NCBI RefSeq assembly: GCF_003691365.1
Contig: NZ_CP033087.1
Coordinates: 1,894,001 to 1,958,000 of the forward strand
Direction of reading: 5' to 3'
DNA: 64,000 bases
Origin: Commensalibacter melissae
GTDB taxonomy: Bacteria; Pseudomonadota; Alphaproteobacteria; Acetobacterales; Acetobacteraceae
In this document: piece by piece, positions 8,300 through 18,138 of the stretch
Numbering within the stretch: the stretch's first letter is position 1
Layout of the letters: each line of letters opens with the position of its first letter
Notes under the pieces: model-generated
What the model saw: only the letters and a program-made list of their open reading frames with translations
Told to the model about the DNA's origin: nothing
The model's database searches: none
Program-made: the position numbers and the translations under genes

Positions 8300-8939
8300 G
8301 ACTTGCCCCTTTATTTTCATTGTCTACAGAACAGAGATTACAGGCATTCGTTTGTAAAAGAGGTTCAACTCCCTCAATATTTGGACCAAATTTCTCCATT
8401 GCCTCCTCCATATCTTTAACTGGGGGAACTTTTAAAGGTTGAGGTTGAACAGAAGAATAATTGACAAGTAAAGTGAAAATACCCGTATAGACAGACTGAC
8501 TTTCCCGCAATTTTGACCCGATGTGATCAATCACGTCAATTGATGCCGCCAGTAAATCCTTTGCTTCACCTTCATTACAGACAGATAAAAACTCTAAAAA
8601 TAAAGGCAAATAATCTGGTAACTCATCAATTACTGAAATATCATAACCGTTTGCCTTATATTCTGACATGAGATTGACCAGGGCTTGCCCCCTTAGACGG
8701 TCCTCACCGTGAATATGCTCAAATAAATGCAATGAACATGATGGATTACGATCGAAAAGTGAAACATACTCTTCTTGCAAATCAATCAAATCTTTTTCTT
8801 GCAAATGTTCCAATAAGGGAGAAAGCAAGCTCCATTCAACCTCAAGCGTTTTTAAACGTCCCAGGATTGAAGGGAGTGCATCAACCAATTCTTGCTCTGG
8901 ATAACATAATAAAACTGAAAGTATCTTGAAAATTTCCAT
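8283..8939 (-). CDS. narJ: Nitrate reductase assembly chaperone NarJ
   Basis: NarJ is a cytosolic redox-enzyme maturation chaperone. It binds the NarG N-terminus and holds the NarGH complex until the cofactor is inserted and NarI is ready. The 218-residue protein has the TorD/NarJ helical character and the family motif SLHLFEHIHGEDRLRGQAL, followed by DELPDYLPLFLEFL. The start overlaps the narH stop by one base. The C-terminal tail has two cysteines (CNLCSV) of unknown significance. Confidence 0.94.
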   Translation of the reverse strand: MEIFKILSVLLCYPEQELVDALPSILGRLKTLEVEWSLLSPLLEHLQEKDLIDLQEEYVSLFDRNPSCSLHLFEHIHGEDRLRGQALVNLMSEYKANGYDISVIDELPDYLPLFLEFLSVCNEGEAKDLLAASIDVIDHIGSKLRESQSVYTGIFTLLVNYSSVQPQPLKVPPVKDMEEAMEKFGPNIEGVEPLLQTNACNLCSVDNENKGASHALSR

Positions 8940-10495
8940 CAGCTATTGCTTTCTTTTGCCTTGTTCTGTTCACGATCCTCTACAGCGTCGTGAAAGATAA
9001 TTGGAGAAACCTTTTTGCCAAAAAGACTTGCCTTATTCACCCCGTCAGAACATCCATTCCCGAAAGTAAATCCACAAGAAGCCTTATCCTGGAATGCGTT
9101 TTCAACCATTTCCTTGTGGGATGATGGAATGACAAAACGATCTTCATAATTCGCAATCGCCATAATCTGATACATTTCTTCAATCTGGACTTCAGTCAAA
9201 GCCGTATCTTTCAAGACAGAACGATCAGGACGTTGATCAACAGACTTGCTACGCATATAACGACGCATCGCGATCATGTTTTCCAAGGCGTTAATAATGG
9301 GTTCTTCTTTCCCCGCCGTAAGCAAATTAGCCAAATAGCGAATTGGAATACGTAAATCCTTAATACCAGGAATAATTCCATTCTTGCCAATCATGCCATT
9401 CGCTACTGCAGACTGAATAGGCGATAAAGGTGGAATATACCAAACCATTGGTAAGGTGCGGTATTCTGGATGCAGGGGGAAAGCAACTTTCCATTCTACT
9501 GCCATTTTATAGACCGGTGAATTTCTTGCCGCATCCAACCAGCTTTGGGGTATACCCTGTTTGAGAGCTTCCGCAATAATTGCCGGATCATTGGGATCTA
9601 AAAAAACATCCAGTTGGGATTCATACAAATCCTGGGTATCTTCCGTAGATGCAGCCTCTTTAATTTTATCTGCATTATAGAGTAAAACGCCCAGGTAACG
9701 AATACGCCCTACACATGTTTCGGAACAAACGGTTGGCTGTCCACCTTCAATACGTGGATAACAGAATATACATTTTTCTGCTTTACCAGAAACCCAGTTA
9801 AAATATATCTTTTTGTAGGGACAACCCGAGACACACATCCTCCAGCCGCGACATTTATCCTGATCTATCAGGACAATACCGTCATCCTCACGTTTATAAA
9901 TTGAACCTGAAGGACAACTTGCAACACAGGCTGGATTTAAACAATGCTCGCACAATCTTGGTAAATACATAAGAAACGTATTTTCAAAAGTTGACAGCAT
10001 ATCCTTTTGAATACCATCAAAAAGCTTGTCTTTTGCACGCTTTGAAAATTCTCCACCAAGATCATCCTCCCAGTTTGGTCCCCAGTGTATTTTTTCCATT
10101 TTTTGTCCGGTTAGGACCGAAACTGGTCGGGCAACAGGGGGGGTTTTTACATCCGGAGAATTTTGCAAACGTTCATAATCATATGTAAAGGGTTCATAAT
10201 AATCATCAATTTGCGGAAGATTGGGATTGGCAAATATATTTGCCATAATGTGCAACTTGCCACCCTGACGGGGACGCAACTTGCCACCTTTTAAAACCCA
10301 TCCACCATTATATTTATCCTGGTTTTCCCATTCCTTGGGATATCCAACCCCTGGTTTTGATTCAACGTTATTGAACCATGCATATTCAACACCATCTCGA
10401 CTGGTCCATACATTTTTACATGTCACGGAACAAGTATGGCATCCTATGCATTTATCCAGATTCAATACCATGCCAATTTGAGCTCTAATTTTCAT
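8939..10495 (-). CDS. narH: Respiratory nitrate reductase beta subunit NarH
   Basis: NarH is the iron-sulfur electron wire between NarI and NarG. It carries four cysteine groups: CIGCHTCSVTC near the N-terminus, CEHCLNPACVASCP, CRGWRMCVSGCP and CIFCYP...CSETC. The CxxW in the third group is the known NarH replacement that makes a [3Fe-4S] cluster. ATG 10495 (MKIRAQIGM, 518 residues) is the family start, 10 bases behind the narG stop; the longer frame to 10561 would overlap narG. Confidence 0.97.
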   Translation of the reverse strand: MKIRAQIGMVLNLDKCIGCHTCSVTCKNVWTSRDGVEYAWFNNVESKPGVGYPKEWENQDKYNGGWVLKGGKLRPRQGGKLHIMANIFANPNLPQIDDYYEPFTYDYERLQNSPDVKTPPVARPVSVLTGQKMEKIHWGPNWEDDLGGEFSKRAKDKLFDGIQKDMLSTFENTFLMYLPRLCEHCLNPACVASCPSGSIYKREDDGIVLIDQDKCRGWRMCVSGCPYKKIYFNWVSGKAEKCIFCYPRIEGGQPTVCSETCVGRIRYLGVLLYNADKIKEAASTEDTQDLYESQLDVFLDPNDPAIIAEALKQGIPQSWLDAARNSPVYKMAVEWKVAFPLHPEYRTLPMVWYIPPLSPIQSAVANGMIGKNGIIPGIKDLRIPIRYLANLLTAGKEEPIINALENMIAMRRYMRSKSVDQRPDRSVLKDTALTEVQIEEMYQIMAIANYEDRFVIPSSHKEMVENAFQDKASCGFTFGNGCSDGVNKASLFGKKVSPIIFHDAVEDREQNKAKESNS

Positions 10496-10505
10496 TGGTA
10501 ATCTC

Positions 10506-13500
10506 TTATGCCTCAACTTTTGGGTAATTAACGCTAACAGTCTCTTCAAGCCAATCGACATGCTTCATTTTACGTACAACAACAAATTCATCACGATTTG
10601 AACCAACTGTTCCATAATAGTTAAAACCATAGGAATATTGCGCATAACCGCCAATCATATGTGTCGGTTTTAAGACTGTTCTTGTTACCGAATTATGAAT
10701 GCCGCCGCGTTTTTTTGAAACTTCTGCACCGGGAACATTGATGATCTTTTCCTGAGCATGATACATCAAGGTCATTCCTTCTGGAACACGCTGACTTACA
10801 ATTGCTCTGGCCGTTAAAGTTCCATTTAGATTGAAAACCTCAATCCAGTCATTATCAATGATACCAGCCTTTTGTGCATCAATTTCGGAAAGCCAGACAT
10901 GTGGCCCGCCACGGGATAATGTCAACATCCGTAAATTATCGGAATAAGTACTGTGGATGCCCCATTTTTGATGTGGTGTGATAAAATTCAGGACTATTTC
11001 TGGATTTCCGTTACCATGCTGTCCCAAAACCTTTTGAGTTGTTTTCAAGTCAACCGCTGGACGATAGACACACAACATTTCACCAAATGCACGCATCCAT
11101 TGATGATCCTGATAAAACTGCTGTCGACCAGTCAGGGTTCTCCAAGGAATCAATTCATGAACATTTGTATAACCAGCATTGTAACTTACCGTTTCACTTT
11201 CCAGGCCAGACCAGGTTGGGGAAGATATAATCTTACGTGGCTGAACTTGTATATCACGAAAACGAATGGAATCATGTTCACGAGGGGTGGCCAAATACGT
11301 ATGGTCAATACCTGTTACTTTTGATAATGCCCCCCATGCCTTGACAGCGATATGACCATTTGTTTCAGGAGCAAGATTCAGGATCATTTCAGCCGCATCA
11401 ATAGCAGTATCAAGTCTCGGCTGTCCCTTTGCAATACCCTGACCAATAACCTTGTTTAAATTACGTAATTGATCAACCTCATGCTTGGTATCCCAACTTA
11501 TACCTTTACCACCATTACCGAGTTTTTCAAGTAAAGGACCAATTGATGTAAACTGTTCATAAATTGCTCCATAATTTCGCTCGATAACTTTCATGGCTGG
11601 CATTGTTTTACCAGGAATAGGATCACATTCACCCTTTTTCCAGTCTTTAACGTCAAAAGGCTGTCCCAACTCTTGTGGAGTGTCATGCATTAAGGGTGTC
11701 AAGACAAGATCTTTTTGATTTCCAAGATATCCTGCGGCGAGTTCAGAAAATTTTCCAGCCAGTCCTTTGAAAATTTCCCAATCACTTTTACTTTGCCATA
11801 AAGGTTGTACAGCCTCGCTTAAAGGATGAATAAAGGGATGCATATCCGATGTATTCAAGTCATTTTTCTCGTACCAGGTGGCCGTCGGAAGAATTACATC
11901 TGCATATAAACAAGTCGTTGACATACGGAAATCCAAGACGACCAAAAGATCCAGTTTACCTTCTGCGGCTTCTCTTACCTTGATTTCCTTCGGTTTAATA
12001 CAATTTTGCTCTTCACTTAAAACTGCATTCTGAGTACCCAAAAGATATTTAAGGAAATATTCATGTCCCTTACCTGAAGAACCAAGAATATTGGAACGCC
12101 ATACAAACATGTTACGTGGAAAGTTCACTGGATTATCAGGGTCATTACAAGACATGTCAATTGCACCTGATTTCAATCCTTCAACCGCATAGTCAATGGG
12201 ATCTTTATTTTGAGCAATTGCATTTTGTGTCAACGTCAACGGATTCATTGACAATTGCGGTGCAGAAGGTAACCATCCCATCCGTTCAGCCTTGGCATTA
12301 CAATCAATCAGCGCCATACCTTCAAATTCACTCAGGCTATTTTGTGAAGCAACTTCATTGATAGCCAGCTTTTCATGACGCCATTGACTTGTATGATTGT
12401 AAAAAAAGGATGTTCCGTTCATCTGACGAGATGGACGATTCCAATCCAATCCAAATGCCAATGGAGCCCAACCGGTTTGTGGCCTCAGTTTTTCCTGACC
12501 AACATAATGGCACCAGCCACCTCCACTTTGACCTATACATCCACAAAGCATTAACATGTTGATAATGCCACGATAGGACATATCCATATGATACCAGTGG
12601 TTTAATCCGGCACCCACTATGACCATGCTTTTACCATGAGTTTTATCGGCATTTTGGGCAAATTCACGAGCAACCTGAATAACCAATTCTGGTTTTACAC
12701 CAGTATGTTTTTCCTGCCATTTAGGAGTATAGGGAACATCATCCATATAATCCATAGCGCCATCACCTAGACCACGGTCAATACTGTAATTGGCAGCCAT
12801 TAAATCAAAAACTGTAGTAACCTTTACCTGATTACCATCAGCCAAGGTAATGGTTTTAACCGGAACCTTTCGGAGCATCTGCTCATTTTTGCTTTCTCCA
12901 GCAAAATAATTGAACACAACCTCCGCAACATTATCATGCTTACCCAGCAGACTAAGTTGGGCCTTAACGGTCTGTCCTTTGCTATCCTGTTCCTTAAGAT
13001 TCCATTGACCTGTTTCACCCCAGCGAAAACCAATTGATCCTTTGGGGGTTACAATCTGTCCCGTCAATTCATCAATAACAAGCGTTTTCCATTCAGGATT
13101 GTTTTTTTCATCAAGCTGATCTGCCAAATGACTGGCACGCAAGAAATATCCGGGAAACAGTTGGCCATTCTTTTCATCAAGCATAACCAGCATTGGCATA
13201 TCTGTATATTGACGGCAATATGACGTAAAATATTCAGAGGGACGATCCAGATGAAATTCTTTGAAGATTACGTGTCCCATCGCCATGGATAAGGCAGCAT
13301 CCGTACCTTGTTTAGGAGAGAGCCATATATCACTGAATTTTACCATTTCACCATAATCTGATGAAACAGCGACCGTTTTTGTACCTTTATAACGAACTTC
13401 GGCATAAAAATGAGCGTCTGGCGTACGAGTCATGGGGATATTTGATCCCCACACTAGTAAATAGGTTGAATTATACCAATCTGCTGATTCCGGAACATCG

Positions 13501-14204
13501 GTTTGCTCGCCCCATACTTGTGGGCTTGCTGGTGGCAGATCACAATACCAATCATAAAAAGATAGCGGAACACCCCCAATAAGAGAAAGATAACGAGATC
13601 CGGAAGCGTAGCTGACCATCGACATAGCCGGAATAGGAGAAAATCCAATAATACGGTCGGGACCATATTTTTTGATGGTAAAGTTATTTGCCGCGGCAAC
13701 AAGCTCGTTGACTTCCCGCCAGGTTGATCGGACAAATCCGCCCAATCCACGTCTTTTCTTGTAAGAACTGGCCAATTCTGATGTTTGACTGATATATTCC
13801 CAGGCGGATATCGGATCCATCTTCTGACGTGCATCACGCCATAATCTAGCCAGCTGTCCACGCAGCATTGGATATTTAACACGTTGGGCAGAATAAACAT
13901 ACCAGCTGTAAGATGCCCCGCGAGGACATCCCCTGGGTTCATGATTAGGTAGATCCGCACGAGTTCTTGGATAATTTGTCTGTTGGGTTTCCCAGGTAAT
14001 CAATCCACTTTTAACATAGATTTTCCAACTGCAGGATCCGGTGCAATTCACACCGTGAGTTGATCTTACGATTTTATCCTGTTGCCAACGTTGTCTATAC
14101 GCGTCTTCCCATTTTCTGTCCTCGTTAACAACAGCGCCATGCCCGTCAGCAAAACTGCTTTTCGTTTTTTTAAAAAAGTTTAAACGATCTAATATATGGC
14201 TCAT
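10506..14204 (-). CDS. narG: Respiratory nitrate reductase alpha subunit NarG
   Basis: NarG is the catalytic subunit. It reduces nitrate to nitrite at a bis-MGD molybdenum centre on the cytoplasmic face. The 1232 residues match the family length. The N-terminal segment STHGVNCTGSC with PRGCPRG supplies the His/Cys ligands of the FS0 cluster. The region QTDVPESADWYNS corresponds to the segment with the molybdenum-ligating aspartate of E. coli NarG, and GPHVWLSEIDA lies in the C-terminal cofactor-binding region. There is no twin-arginine signal peptide, as expected for a cytoplasmic-facing NarG. ATG 14204 (MSHILDR) is the family start, and narK lies 32 bases upstream in the same direction. Confidence 0.98.
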   Translation of the reverse strand: MSHILDRLNFFKKTKSSFADGHGAVVNEDRKWEDAYRQRWQQDKIVRSTHGVNCTGSCSWKIYVKSGLITWETQQTNYPRTRADLPNHEPRGCPRGASYSWYVYSAQRVKYPMLRGQLARLWRDARQKMDPISAWEYISQTSELASSYKKRRGLGGFVRSTWREVNELVAAANNFTIKKYGPDRIIGFSPIPAMSMVSYASGSRYLSLIGGVPLSFYDWYCDLPPASPQVWGEQTDVPESADWYNSTYLLVWGSNIPMTRTPDAHFYAEVRYKGTKTVAVSSDYGEMVKFSDIWLSPKQGTDAALSMAMGHVIFKEFHLDRPSEYFTSYCRQYTDMPMLVMLDEKNGQLFPGYFLRASHLADQLDEKNNPEWKTLVIDELTGQIVTPKGSIGFRWGETGQWNLKEQDSKGQTVKAQLSLLGKHDNVAEVVFNYFAGESKNEQMLRKVPVKTITLADGNQVKVTTVFDLMAANYSIDRGLGDGAMDYMDDVPYTPKWQEKHTGVKPELVIQVAREFAQNADKTHGKSMVIVGAGLNHWYHMDMSYRGIINMLMLCGCIGQSGGGWCHYVGQEKLRPQTGWAPLAFGLDWNRPSRQMNGTSFFYNHTSQWRHEKLAINEVASQNSLSEFEGMALIDCNAKAERMGWLPSAPQLSMNPLTLTQNAIAQNKDPIDYAVEGLKSGAIDMSCNDPDNPVNFPRNMFVWRSNILGSSGKGHEYFLKYLLGTQNAVLSEEQNCIKPKEIKVREAAEGKLDLLVVLDFRMSTTCLYADVILPTATWYEKNDLNTSDMHPFIHPLSEAVQPLWQSKSDWEIFKGLAGKFSELAAGYLGNQKDLVLTPLMHDTPQELGQPFDVKDWKKGECDPIPGKTMPAMKVIERNYGAIYEQFTSIGPLLEKLGNGGKGISWDTKHEVDQLRNLNKVIGQGIAKGQPRLDTAIDAAEMILNLAPETNGHIAVKAWGALSKVTGIDHTYLATPREHDSIRFRDIQVQPRKIISSPTWSGLESETVSYNAGYTNVHELIPWRTLTGRQQFYQDHQWMRAFGEMLCVYRPAVDLKTTQKVLGQHGNGNPEIVLNFITPHQKWGIHSTYSDNLRMLTLSRGGPHVWLSEIDAQKAGIIDNDWIEVFNLNGTLTARAIVSQRVPEGMTLMYHAQEKIINVPGAEVSKKRGGIHNSVTRTVLKPTHMIGGYAQYSYGFNYYGTVGSNRDEFVVVRKMKHVDWLEETVSVNYPKVEA

Positions 14205-14236
14205 AATCAATTTCCAAATTCTAAATCAAATTTGTC

Positions 14237-15619
14237 TTAACAACGTATTTCCGCATTTTTGCGAAGGTAGTACCAACGATTTATCAAAAGGCAAAATACG
14301 TAAAATCCAACAAAAATATAAAAAGCTAAATTATACGATCCGGTATAACTTAAAGAGGTTCCATACAGTTTTGGAATTATAAATCCACCATAGGCACCAA
14401 TAGCCCCCATAAAACCAAGAACCGCACCGGTTTCCTTGGCAGCATCCTCATTCATCTGCTCTTCAGATTCAGCTTTTTGTTTTTTAAGGTATTTCTGGTA
14501 AAATATTGTAAATATTCCGGGAACCTGGGCAAATACAGATCCATTTCCCAATCCAACAAAAATGAACAGGATCATAAAACTTATCAGGAAGCCGACAAAA
14601 CTTCTTGATTCTTCCGGGGCTGAGATGAAAAAAACGATACATAAGGAAAAAACAATCATACCCAGGAAACTGATTTGAGTTACCCGTGTCGCCTTGAATT
14701 TGTCAGAGGCAATTCCCCCAACAACTCTAAATATGGACCCCAGCAAAGGACCTAAAAAAGCGTATTTTATAGGATTAACATTAACGAATTCATGCTTTAT
14801 CAACAGGGGCAATGCCGCTGAAAAACCGATAAAGGATCCAAATGTACCCAGATAAAGCAAACAGGCAACCCAGGTATGTTTACGCTTGAAAATTATTGAT
14901 TGCTCTGAAAAAGATGCCTTGACCGTGGCAAGGTCATTCATCCCAAACCAGGCAGCGATAACGGTTACCGCAATAAAAGGTACCCAAATATAGGTGATAT
15001 TCTGTAACCAGACAAGACTCTGCTGACCGTTATGAATACGTGTTTCTGGTCCACCCCCCAAAACACCAAAGATACTGATGCCAATGACCCACAAGGTAAC
15101 AAATTGTACAAACGGTACACCAAGATTTCCCAGTCCAGCATTTACCCCCGTGGCAAATCCCTTTCTTGATTTAGGGAAAAAATATCCGATATTTGCCATA
15201 GAGGAGCTGAAATTTGCCCCACCAAATCCACACAACAGGGCCAAGATCACCATTGTTGCAAAACTGGTATTTGGATTTTGTATGCATATACCAAAACCAA
15301 TGGTTGGAATCAAAAGGGTGGCTGTTGAAAAAACCGTCCATCTTCTTCCACCAAAAATGGGAACCATAAAGGCATAGATGATTCTCAGGGTTGCCCCTGA
15401 CAATGCAGACAATGCCGTTAAAAGCATTAGTTGATTTTGAGTATATTTAAACCCAACTTCTGGTAGATAGACAACAACGACACTCCATAATTGCCATACA
15501 ACGAAAGCAAGTAAAAGAGCAGGAACGGAAATCCATAAATTCCGTAAAGCAATAACACGTCCTTGCTTTTCCCAAAACTGTTGATTTTCCGGTTCCCATT
15601 TTGTTAGTAAATGAGACAT
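14237..15619 (-). CDS. narK: Nitrate/nitrite transporter NarK (MFS)
   Basis: NarK is a 12-helix major facilitator that moves nitrate in and nitrite out across the inner membrane. The 460-residue protein has the glycine-rich NarK signatures CGFGGANFSSSMANIGYFFP (about residues 136-155) and, in the C-terminal half, GAVLGFMGAIGAYGGFIIPK, both lining the substrate path in this family. It is the first gene of the narK-G-H-J-I-modABC run. The start has GGAAAAAAA directly before ATG, next to a small perfect hairpin. Confidence 0.96.
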   Translation of the reverse strand: MSHLLTKWEPENQQFWEKQGRVIALRNLWISVPALLLAFVVWQLWSVVVVYLPEVGFKYTQNQLMLLTALSALSGATLRIIYAFMVPIFGGRRWTVFSTATLLIPTIGFGICIQNPNTSFATMVILALLCGFGGANFSSSMANIGYFFPKSRKGFATGVNAGLGNLGVPFVQFVTLWVIGISIFGVLGGGPETRIHNGQQSLVWLQNITYIWVPFIAVTVIAAWFGMNDLATVKASFSEQSIIFKRKHTWVACLLYLGTFGSFIGFSAALPLLIKHEFVNVNPIKYAFLGPLLGSIFRVVGGIASDKFKATRVTQISFLGMIVFSLCIVFFISAPEESRSFVGFLISFMILFIFVGLGNGSVFAQVPGIFTIFYQKYLKKQKAESEEQMNEDAAKETGAVLGFMGAIGAYGGFIIPKLYGTSLSYTGSYNLAFYIFVGFYVFCLLINRWYYLRKNAEIRC

Positions 15620-15628
15620 TTTTTTTCC

Positions 15629-15644
15629 TTGGTTGATGAACCAA
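15629..15644 (-). promoter_or_regulatory. 5' leader hairpin touching the narK ribosome binding site
   Basis: In the narK direction the leader reads TTGGTT-CATC-AACCAA, a perfect 6-bp stem with a 4-base loop, immediately followed by GGAAAAAAA and the ATG. The last two stem bases belong to the AAGGA Shine-Dalgarno. The element could tune translation of narK or mark a dyad for a DNA-binding protein. It is not an FNR-consensus site. Confidence 0.45.
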
Positions 15645-15895
15645 TACGTTTATATCTGTATTGTTTTTGATCTTTATTGTATAAGTTAAATAAAACGCAT
15701 AATTGTTTTAATAATATTTACATCTTCCGCAAGATCGAACCAATTAGTCAAAAGCTTATAGAAATCTGGAGTAATGGCTAGGTTGTTTATAGCCATTTGG
15801 CTAAGTATAATTAGTCGTTTTCCTACTATTAATATATCATATTCATTTCCATTATTAGAATAATTTCTTGAATTATTAATCCATGAAGAATTTGC

Positions 15896-18076
15896 ATGAA
15901 TAGAAAACAAAAATATATTCTACCTCTGCTTCTTCTTTTCCCTCTTCAAACAATGGCACAAAAGATTTCAACCTCGACCAATATGGAAAGAGATGATGAA
16001 AAATCCGAAAAAATTACAGTAAGGGGGCAAAGAAGGGCTGACGGATCAGTTGCGGTAATGAGTACTTCAGACGTTACCTTGGGCCCCTTGGGTTCCATGA
16101 AATCTGAAGACGCGCCTTTTTCAATCATGTCAGTTCCTCATGACGTTATTGCCAATCAACAGGCAAGAAACGTTAATGATCTAATGAAATACCTTCCTTC
16201 CGTACAACTCGAGGCCCGTGGATCTGCAGGCATGGCCAGGCCGCAATCCAGGGGGTTTGAGGGGGACGTGACAGCAAACAGCCGTATTGACGGGCTCAAT
16301 ATGACAACCACCACCCCCTATCCAACTGAAATGTTTGAAAATTTGCAGGTTCTGAACGGGTTGGCCGGGGCTATGTATGGCCCACAAAATCCAGCCGGCA
16401 TTTTCAGTTACCAGCTCAAACGTCCCACTGACCGTCGTACGGAACATCTTTCAATCAATTACGATTCAATTGGTGCCGTGACGGAATATGCGGATGTGTC
16501 TGGTCGAGTCGGTAAAAATGGGTGGTTTGGATATCGTTTAAACCTTCTGCATGATGAAGGTACCGCCTATGTGGAACACAGTCAGTTAAAACGTAATCTG
16601 GTCAGTGGTGATTTTGATATTCATCTTTCCTCCAAAACCGTTATTGAGATAGATGCCAGCCATTATACCTATAATGAAAGGGGAACAGCGACGAATTTTT
16701 CGTTTGATAATTCCATTAAACTGCCTTCCGCACCCAATATGGGCAAGGCCTATCTTGGGCAAAAATATGCCGGCTTTAATACGGAAACAAATACCTTTCT
16801 CGGAAAAATCAAACACCAAATCAATAAAAAATGGAGATTTACTGCGGGAGGGCTCTATCAGGATGCCAAACGAGAGATGTTCAACAACAGCAATCGACTC
16901 CTAAACAGCAAGGGTGATTATCAACAATCTATTTCGGTAGCCGGTCAGGCAAACGTTTTTCAGGTAGGGAGCAATTTTGCCTATGTGAATGGAGAAGTAA
17001 ATACAGATTTTGTAAAACATGAACTTGTTTTGGGCACCAATGGATATATGAGAGGTAATTACAACCCCACTCATACTGAAACAATCAATCTTGGAACCAG
17101 CAACATACACAATCCTCGTCCATTACCGGGTCATAGACCAAAAGGATGGGGACGTTATCAATCGGCCTTGATCCAGCAACAAGCCCTGATTGCAGGCGAT
17201 ACAATCCATTTTAATCAACAATGGGCCATTATGGGTGTTTTCAGTTGGAGCTGGTTAAGCAATGACAGCTGGAACATGAAGGGAAAGAAAACCGCACACA
17301 ATTCACATGATGCGGCATTTAGTCCAACAACAAGCCTGATTTATCATCCTCTTGAAGGTCATACCGCCTATTTCACTTGGGCAAGAAGTCTGCAGGCGGG
17401 AGATATTGCCCCAGCGACGGGAGTAATTAATCCAAACCAGATCATGGCTCCCTATCGTAGTGAAGAATATGAAGTGGGCTATAAGGTCAAATTCAACCGC
17501 CTGTGGTTAAATGTTGCGGCATTCCGTATGACACGTCCATATGCATTTATCAATCCAACAACCCATATTTTTGCCGTCGCAGGACAACAACGCAATTATG
17601 GGGTTGAATTTCAGGTCGCAGGACAGATATGGGATAGTCTGTCTATTCTTGGAGGTGTTACATGGCTTGATGCACAACTGGGAAAAACAGGAAATATTGC
17701 CACCTCTCATAAACAAATTGTTGGTGTCCCCCCTGTTCAGGCCAACCTGCTGATTGACTACCAATTACCTGTCGCAAAAGATCACATCCTGTATGGTATG
17801 GCATTCAACATCAATCTTCACTATACAGATCGTCGGGCTGCCAATAATTACAACACCACTTTTGCCAAGGGTTATTTTACGACAGATGTCGGGATGCGCT
17901 ACGCCTTCAATGTCTTTAACACCCCACTTGCGGCACGATTTAATGTCAATAATGTAACCAATAAACATTATTGGATGTCTGTATATCCATCCTCAATTAA
18001 CGGAGGCACCGCAAATAACAGTGCTTATGCTGGATTACCCAGAACATATCAATTTTCATTGGCAGTTGATTTCTAA
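15896..18076 (+). CDS. TonB-dependent outer-membrane receptor, siderophore type
   Basis: The 726-residue protein should be an energised outer-membrane channel for a large iron or other metal chelate. A signal peptide occupies residues 1-21 (LLLLFPLQTMA). A TonB-box-like EKITVRGQR follows, then a plug domain (about 55-170) with NVNDLMKYLPSVQLEARG and GLAGAMYGPQNPAG. The rest is beta-strand-rich barrel ending in the aromatic AVDF. It resembles the TonB-dependent siderophore receptor family; the ligand cannot be told from the sequence. It is divergent from narK and 62 bases ahead of narX, inside the nitrate/molybdenum block. Codons look somewhat less AT-rich than in narX. Confidence 0.9.
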   Translation: MNRKQKYILPLLLLFPLQTMAQKISTSTNMERDDEKSEKITVRGQRRADGSVAVMSTSDVTLGPLGSMKSEDAPFSIMSVPHDVIANQQARNVNDLMKYLPSVQLEARGSAGMARPQSRGFEGDVTANSRIDGLNMTTTTPYPTEMFENLQVLNGLAGAMYGPQNPAGIFSYQLKRPTDRRTEHLSINYDSIGAVTEYADVSGRVGKNGWFGYRLNLLHDEGTAYVEHSQLKRNLVSGDFDIHLSSKTVIEIDASHYTYNERGTATNFSFDNSIKLPSAPNMGKAYLGQKYAGFNTETNTFLGKIKHQINKKWRFTAGGLYQDAKREMFNNSNRLLNSKGDYQQSISVAGQANVFQVGSNFAYVNGEVNTDFVKHELVLGTNGYMRGNYNPTHTETINLGTSNIHNPRPLPGHRPKGWGRYQSALIQQQALIAGDTIHFNQQWAIMGVFSWSWLSNDSWNMKGKKTAHNSHDAAFSPTTSLIYHPLEGHTAYFTWARSLQAGDIAPATGVINPNQIMAPYRSEEYEVGYKVKFNRLWLNVAAFRMTRPYAFINPTTHIFAVAGQQRNYGVEFQVAGQIWDSLSILGGVTWLDAQLGKTGNIATSHKQIVGVPPVQANLLIDYQLPVAKDHILYGMAFNINLHYTDRRAANNYNTTFAKGYFTTDVGMRYAFNVFNTPLAARFNVNNVTNKHYWMSVYPSSINGGTANNSAYAGLPRTYQFSLAVDF

Positions 18077-18138
18077 TATTTAATTCAAATATATGTTAAA
18101 ATAATCTTATCATAATATTTACGAACAATTATCAAATA

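Noticed and set aside
15620-15895. FNR box or NarL heptamers upstream of narK
   Set aside because: I looked for TTGAT-N4-ATCAA and TACYYMT-type sites and found no convincing match. Oxygen control of the operon is therefore not supported by sequence here.
15686-15910. 74-codon open frame on the minus strand between narK and the TonB receptor
   Set aside because: It occupies the promoter region of both divergent genes, overlaps the receptor start, has no visible SD and matches no family I know. It may be a decayed gene, but this cannot be supported.
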